A program made the position numbers and the translations under genes. Below the pieces are notes generated by a model. The model had not been told where the DNA came from and made no database searches. It saw nothing but the letters and a program-made list of their open reading frames with translations. DNA of 44,050 nucleotides, from the NCBI GenBank assembly GCA_011390385.1, contig JAABSN010000008.1, positions 1 through 44,050 of the forward strand. Reading direction: 5' to 3'. Positions 40,117-44,050 of the stretch are shown one piece after another; the first letter of the stretch is position 1; every line of letters starts with the position of its first letter. Source of the stretch: Thioalkalivibrio nitratireducens (GTDB taxonomy: Bacteria > Pseudomonadota > Gammaproteobacteria > Ectothiorhodospirales > Ectothiorhodospiraceae).

Positions 40117-40359
40117 TTACTTCCGGGAGTCGTGGGTCTGAGCCTTCTCTGGCACGGGGTCGTATCCGCCCTCCGCCCAGGGATGACAGCGGGCGATCCG
40201 TTTCATACCCATCCACAGGCCCCGTGGTGCACCGTGAAGGGTGATTGCCTCGGCAGCGTATTCCGAGCAGGTCGGATGATACCGGCAATGGGGAGGCATG
40301 AACGGTGAAATCGCATACCGATAGAACCGGATGGGGAACAGGACCAGCGAGCGCATCAT
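40117..40359 (-). CDS. yidD: Membrane protein insertion efficiency factor YidD
   Basis: An 80-residue small protein with an amphipathic N-terminal helix ([32 protein letters not shown]) and its three cysteines in the standard positions, ending [14 protein letters not shown]. It helps YidC-dependent insertion. Its ATG overlaps the rnpA stop (ATGA), as in most gammaproteobacteria. A second ATG follows directly. Confidence 0.95.
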   Translation of the reverse strand: MMRSLVLFPIRFYRYAISPFMPPHCRYHPTCSEYAAEAITLHGAPRGLWMGMKRIARCHPWAEGGYDPVPEKAQTHDSRK

Positions 40360-40724
40360 CTCAGCTTCTCCAGCAGACGGTCGAGTTCGGCTCTCAGTTC
40401 GCCACGCTCCACGCTGGCAACGCCCGCTCGCGAAAGCACCACGATGTCGACCGGCGGCAACTTGTGCTTGCTGATCCGGAACGCTTCTCGGGCGATGCGC
40501 TTGACGCGGTTTCGGTCGACCGAGCGTCGCACGTGCTTTTTCGCGATCGCGAGACCGAGCCTCGCTGCCGTGCCGACTGGTTCCGCTTCGCGATAAAGAA
40601 CCATCAATCGCCTGCCTGGAACCCGTCGCGGTCGCGCAAAGACCCGCTGATACGCACTGCCATCGAGAAGTCGCTCCGAACGGGGAAACCCCTGATCGGG
40701 GTCTCGGACTGTATCGGGTGTCAT
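40356..40724 (-). CDS. rnpA: Ribonuclease P protein component
   Basis: A 122-residue basic protein that assists the RNase P RNA in maturing tRNA 5' ends. The diagnostic [13 protein letters not shown] motif, [17 protein letters not shown] and the C-terminal LLEKL are seen. The ATG at 40724 was chosen; the frame is open to 40805, inside rpmH. It lies 49 bases after rpmH and overlaps yidD. Confidence 0.93.
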   Translation of the reverse strand: MTPDTVRDPDQGFPRSERLLDGSAYQRVFARPRRVPGRRLMVLYREAEPVGTAARLGLAIAKKHVRRSVDRNRVKRIAREAFRISKHKLPPVDIVVLSRAGVASVERGELRAELDRLLEKLR

Positions 40725-40773
40725 CAATCGGCCCGGATCGTTCGTTTTCGGGCCGGCACGCAGCGGATGCGGG

Positions 40774-40908
40774 TTACGGGCAGAGGCGCTTGCGGCCCTT
40801 TGCACGCCGGGCGTTGATGATCTTGCGGCCGCTACGGGTCGCCATCCGTGCGCGGAAACCGTGGGTTCTTGCGCGGTGGAGTCGGCTGGGCTGGAAGGTC
40901 CGCTTCAT
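40774..40908 (-). CDS. rpmH: 50S ribosomal protein L34
   Basis: A 44-residue protein, [10 protein letters not shown] opening, [13 protein letters not shown] in the middle and [11 protein letters not shown] at the end, matching L34 over its full length, with a Cys near the C terminus. Found by translating the minus strand directly; it is short. Divergent from dnaA, first gene of rpmH-rnpA-yidD-yidC-mnmE. Confidence 0.98.
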   Translation of the reverse strand: MKRTFQPSRLHRARTHGFRARMATRSGRKIINARRAKGRKRLCP

Positions 40909-40948
40909 GGCGAGGTATCCGGAATGTCAGAAAGTTGAGGGGCGCTGA

Positions 40949-40977
40949 AAGCTACCCGTGCTTGGCCTCAAAGTCAA
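40949..40977 (-). promoter_or_regulatory. Sigma70-type promoter of rpmH
   Basis: Minus strand TTGACT (40977-40972), 17-base spacer, TAGCTT (40954-40949). Start near 40942, leader about 34 nt to the rpmH ATG. Confidence 0.6.
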
Positions 40978-41105
40978 TCCACACGGCAGGCCCGTTCAGC
41001 CGGATGCCCCCATTTCAACGCTCTCGGGCGAGCTTGAAGGGCGGTGGCAGAAGGGGTGCGGTTGCGCGTAGACTCTTCAGGTGGTGTCTATTCCGGAGTC
41101 GATGC

Positions 41106-42443
41106 GTGCCAGCGAATACCCTGTGGACAGCTTGCCTGGATCGCCTGCAGGGTAAACTCTCCGAGCAGCAGTTGAACACGTGGCTGCGGCCATTGCACGC
41201 GCAGGAAGCGAACGGCCAACTGCGCTTGCTGGCTCCCAACCAGTTCGTGCTGGAACATGTCCGGGACCACTTCCTCCCCACCATCAAGGGAACGGTTGAT
41301 GAGCTGGGCCATGGCGAGCAGCCATGGAAGGTCGCCCTTGGCATCGGTGGCCCCGAGGTAGCGCCGACAGCCGAATCGGTGCGCACGGCTCGGCCTGCTC
41401 CGTCCGTGCGGCCCATCGGGCCGATTTCGAACCTGAATCCTGCGTTCACCTTCGAAACCTTCGTCGAAGGAAAGTCGAACCAACTGGCTCGGGCCGCCAG
41501 CCTTCAGGTAGCCGAGAACCCGGGCATCGCCTACAACCCGCTGTTCATTTACGGTGCCGTTGGTCTTGGCAAGACACATTTGATGCATGCCATCGGGCAC
41601 CGGATCCTGGATCGGATTCCGCAGGGCCGGATCATTTACCTGCACTCCGAGCGTTTCGTCGCCGACATGATCAAGGCCCTGCAGCACAACGTCATCGACG
41701 AGTTCAAGCAACACTATCGGACCGCGGACGCTCTGTTGATCGATGACATCCAGTTCTTTGCCGGAAAAGAGCGATCACAGGAAGAATTCTTTCATACTTT
41801 CAATGCGTTACTTGAAGGTCAACAGCAGATCATCCTGACATCGGATCGCTACCCGAAAGAGGTGGAAGGTCTGGAGGAGCGCCTCCGGTCCCGCTTCGGA
41901 TGGGGGCTGACCATCGCCATCGAGCCACCGGAACTGGAAACCCGTGTGGCGATTCTGCAGCGCAAGGCGGAACAATCGGGCGTCGAACTGCCTAGCGAAG
42001 TCGCCTTTTTCATGGCCAAGCGCATCCGTTCCAATGTCCGGGAGCTCGAGGGTTCACTGCGCCGGGTGATCGCCAATGCGCACTTCACCGGAAAAGCCGT
42101 CACGGTCGATTTCGCACGGGAAGCACTCCGCGATCTGCTTGCGGTACAGAGCAAGCTCGTAACCCTGGAGAACATCCAGAAGACGGTGGCGGAGTATTTT
42201 CGCGTCAAGGTCAGTGACCTGCATTCGGCGCGCCGAAGCCGGTCGATCACCCGACCGCGCCAGATGGCAATGGCCTTGTCCAAGGAGCTTACTCAGCACA
42301 GTCTTCCGGAAATCGGACAGGCGTTTGGCGGCCGTGACCACACCACCGTGATTCACGCCTGCCGCAAGGTGGCGGAACTCCGCGAGGGTGATGCAAACGT
42401 CGATAACGACTACAAGATACTGTTACGCACACTCAGCAGTTGA
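41106..42443 (+). CDS. dnaA: Chromosomal replication initiator DnaA
   Basis: A 445-residue AAA+ initiator. Domain [26 protein letters not shown], linker domain II about 80-110, domain III with P-loop GAVGLGKT (150-157), [26 protein letters not shown] and the arginine-finger region, and domain IV with the signature [15 protein letters not shown]. The start is a GTG at 41106 with GGAG seven bases upstream; the frame extends upstream to 40848 through the divergent rpmH gene, which rules out the longer form. No DnaA box was seen upstream of the gene. Confidence 0.97.
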   Translation: MPANTLWTACLDRLQGKLSEQQLNTWLRPLHAQEANGQLRLLAPNQFVLEHVRDHFLPTIKGTVDELGHGEQPWKVALGIGGPEVAPTAESVRTARPAPSVRPIGPISNLNPAFTFETFVEGKSNQLARAASLQVAENPGIAYNPLFIYGAVGLGKTHLMHAIGHRILDRIPQGRIIYLHSERFVADMIKALQHNVIDEFKQHYRTADALLIDDIQFFAGKERSQEEFFHTFNALLEGQQQIILTSDRYPKEVEGLEERLRSRFGWGLTIAIEPPELETRVAILQRKAEQSGVELPSEVAFFMAKRIRSNVRELEGSLRRVIANAHFTGKAVTVDFAREALRDLLAVQSKLVTLENIQKTVAEYFRVKVSDLHSARRSRSITRPRQMAMALSKELTQHSLPEIGQAFGGRDHTTVIHACRKVAELREGDANVDNDYKILLRTLSS

Positions 42444-42448
42444 AACGC

Positions 42449-42457
42449 TGTGGATAA
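42449..42457 (-). promoter_or_regulatory. DnaA box
   Basis: Perfect consensus TTATCCACA on the minus strand, six bases after the dnaA stop. Confidence 0.8.
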
Positions 42458-42505
42458 CGTGTGCGCAGATATGGATCGGTGAACCGGGCGATTCTGGTGC
42501 ACTGG

Positions 42506-42514
42506 TTATCCACA
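42506..42514 (+). promoter_or_regulatory. DnaA box
   Basis: Perfect consensus TTATCCACA on the plus strand, immediately before the AT-rich stretch. Confidence 0.8.
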
Positions 42515-42653
42515 GGCTAGGAACAGGTATACGCCCCGGCTCGATATGTTTAAGTTATTGAAAATAAATGGAAATATAATTGTTTTCCCGGAATTTCAAG
42601 CCGCTTATTACTACTGTCTTCAATATTTAAATAAATAACAGGGAACCTGCCCA

Positions 42654-43754
42654 ATGGAGTTATCGTTCAGTCGGGACAGCATGGCGGAGGCGCTTCAGCG
42701 AATTGTTGGCGCTGCGGAAAAACGCCTGACCATGCCGATTCTGGGGAATGTCCGGATTCGTTCCGGCGATGATGGGATTCGACTCGATACGACCGACCTG
42801 GAACTTGCGTGGTTGGCACGAACAGAGGGTGAGGCGTCTCCCGGGCTTGATTGCACGGTCTCCGTTCGCAAACTGCTTGATGTCGTTCGGGCCGCACCAC
42901 CGGAGTCGACGATTCGCGCACGACTGGAGACCGAACGCTTGTCCGTGGGTTTTGGTTCCGCACGTTTCAATCTGGCGACACTTCCAGGGTCGGATTTCCC
43001 GGAAATGGAATCGGGTGATGTTCAGCACTGGATCACGGTGCCGCAGCGGGTCCTGCGCCGATTGATCGAGGCAACGATGTTTTCAATGGCTCACCAGGAT
43101 GTCCGTTATTATCTGCAGGGCCTGCTGCTGGTTGCCCAGGGAACGACGTTGCGCGCGGTGGCGACTGACGGCCACCGGCTCGCGGTCAGTGAGGCTGATG
43201 TCGAAGAGCCGGTGCCAACGGATCAGGAATGCATCATTCCCCGGAAGGCCGTGCAGGAGCTCCGGCGCAATCTTCTCGATGACGAAACACCCATGCAGCT
43301 TGGTTTCGGTCCTGGATCGGTTGCTTTCGATTTCGGTTCTGCAAAACTGTCCAGCAAAGTGATCGAAGGGCGTTTTCCGGATTACGAGCGTGTGATTCCG
43401 GTTGGACATCCTGCACGTTTGACGGTCGAACGAGAGGAATTTCGTCAGGCCCTGAATCGCGTAGCGATCGTCGCGAACGACAAGTACCGCGGCGTTCGAC
43501 TGCTGGTGGGTGCGGACGGTTGCAGGGTCGCGACGCACAATGCGGAACATGAGGAAGCCGAAGAGGCCTTGCCTGCAGTCTACGAAGGCGAGCCGATGGA
43601 GATTGGTTTCAACCTCACCTACCTCGTCGAGGTACTGGGAGCGATTGCGGGGGATCAGATCCGTATTGAGCTTCGAGACGGAAACTCCTCCGCGTTGGTA
43701 CTCGCCGATCCACCCGATCGGGCGCGCTACGTCGTAATGCCCATACGTCTGTGA
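42654..43754 (+). CDS. dnaN: DNA polymerase III beta subunit (sliding clamp)
   Basis: A 366-residue clamp made of three similar domains. MELSFSRDSMAEALQRIVGAAEKR, GLLLVAQGTTLRAVATDGHRLA, GRFPDYERVIP and the C-terminal YVVMPIRL (with the conserved M.PMRL-like end) are standard. The ATG at 42654 is preceded by GGGA at about ten bases. Length equals E. coli DnaN (366). Confidence 0.98.
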   Translation: MELSFSRDSMAEALQRIVGAAEKRLTMPILGNVRIRSGDDGIRLDTTDLELAWLARTEGEASPGLDCTVSVRKLLDVVRAAPPESTIRARLETERLSVGFGSARFNLATLPGSDFPEMESGDVQHWITVPQRVLRRLIEATMFSMAHQDVRYYLQGLLLVAQGTTLRAVATDGHRLAVSEADVEEPVPTDQECIIPRKAVQELRRNLLDDETPMQLGFGPGSVAFDFGSAKLSSKVIEGRFPDYERVIPVGHPARLTVEREEFRQALNRVAIVANDKYRGVRLLVGADGCRVATHNAEHEEAEEALPAVYEGEPMEIGFNLTYLVEVLGAIAGDQIRIELRDGNSSALVLADPPDRARYVVMPIRL

Positions 43755-44003
43755 CGGGTGTGATGACCGATCCCCGCGTTGGTTTCGGTGGGCTGCTGCG
43801 TCCTCGATAAGATGGATCTTTCCGAGCAGGCCTTGAGCCTGGATGTGAGCCCTCGATCCTGCACCCGCTTGCGCGGAAACAGTGGCACGCATGCTTGCGG
43901 CAGGTGGATGCGAAACGGTCCTTCAGTTCAGAGACCGGGGACATGATCATCGTGGGGCACGGCACAGGTGGCCTTTTTTCCCGCAGGGTTCGTCCGCAAA
44001 CCC
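43755..44003. other. Gap between dnaN and recF with no recognised gene
   Basis: No coding region could be supported in 249 bases. Short frames (15 codons from 43763; about 43 from 43811) have no recognisable similarity and no ribosome binding site. A T-run (43974-43979) has no clear GC-rich stem directly before it. In many relatives dnaN and recF are nearly adjacent, so the gap is unusual. Confidence 0.5.
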
Positions 44004-44050
44004 ATGCCCATGCTCGGTGAGCTTTGGATCCAGGGCGTACGCAATCTTGC
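44004..44050 (+). CDS. recF: RecF recombination protein, first codons (gene runs off the window)
   Basis: An ATG at 44004 opens MPMLGELWIQGVRNL, which fits the RecF N terminus (L..L.I...RNL, the first strand before the SMC-like P-loop). Position after dnaN is the usual one. The evidence is only about 15 residues, and the ATG at 44010 is an alternative start. Confidence 0.6.
   Translation, partial: MPMLGELWIQGVRNL

Larger units (their letters stand above)
42444..42653. other. Probable origin of replication (dnaA-dnaN intergenic region)
   Basis: The 210-base gap has two perfect 9-mer DnaA boxes facing each other, TGTGGATAA (42449-42457, minus) and TTATCCACA (42506-42514, plus), followed by about 100 bases (42541-42641) that are strongly AT-rich against the GC-rich background, with runs such as TTTAAATAAATAA. 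Boxes beside an AT-rich unwinding element, next to dnaA and at the transition between leftward and rightward transcribed blocks, are the standard bacterial oriC layout. A TATAAT at 42575-42580 could be a dnaN promoter element but has no good -35. Few boxes were found, so the complete origin may include additional weak sites. Confidence 0.72.

Noticed and set aside
43961..43980. Rho-independent terminator after dnaN
   Set aside because: The T-run at 43974-43979 is not preceded by a stable stem; possible pairs are mismatched.

Overview
The window is a GC-rich gammaproteobacterial chromosome segment around the replication origin. Ribosomal protein L34, RNase P protein, DnaA, DnaN, a single-domain-hairpin F-type ATP synthase subunit c and the order rpmH-rnpA-yidD-yidC-mnmE / mnmG-rsmG-parA-parB-atpIBEFHAGDC-glmU-glmS all fit this class. 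The mixture of a second, A/V-type rotary ATPase, a sucrose-phosphatase-like enzyme and a probable persulfide-sensing regulator suggests a halophilic or alkaliphilic sulfur oxidiser of the Ectothiorhodospiraceae (Thioalkalivibrio-like). That placement is inference; no rRNA gene is present to test it.

Layout. 1-2130: minus-strand chaperone-usher pilus operon (spore-coat-U-type subunit, chaperone, 5' end of the usher) with a strong sigma70-like promoter and a long leader carrying a GEMM-I (cyclic di-GMP class I type) riboswitch. 2204-5463: minus-strand ArsR regulator, membrane rhodanese, glutaredoxin GrxC, thioredoxin TrxC, SecB, GpsA. 5596-8853: plus-strand EnvC-like amidase activator, S41 C-terminal processing protease, DJ-1 family protein. 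8854-9083: palindromic repeat element and a partial second copy. 9084-11238: minus-strand sucrose-phosphatase-like HAD enzyme and a trypsin/PDZ protease. 11391-21817: glmS, glmU and the complete F1Fo ATP synthase operon. 22023-26209: parB, parA, rsmG, mnmG. 26311-35141: a complete nine-gene A/V-type ATPase operon, followed upstream by rhlE (35564-36928). 37096-40908: mnmE, yidC, yidD, rnpA, rpmH. 41106-44050: dnaA, a probable oriC, dnaN and the first codons of recF on the plus strand.

How it works together. Most of the window is ori-proximal housekeeping: initiation (DnaA, oriC, clamp), segregation (ParAB), tRNA modification (MnmEG), membrane insertion and export (YidC, SecB), energy coupling (F1Fo) and cell-wall precursor synthesis (GlmS, GlmU). 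Three additions stand out: the A/V-ATPase plus rhlE block sitting between mnmE and mnmG, which are adjacent in many relatives; the riboswitch-controlled pilus operon; and an ArsR protein whose two cysteines have the spacing of the persulfide sensors SqrR and BigR, placed directly in front of a rhodanese/thiol-redox gene row. No tRNA, rRNA, CRISPR array, insertion sequence or prophage was recognised.
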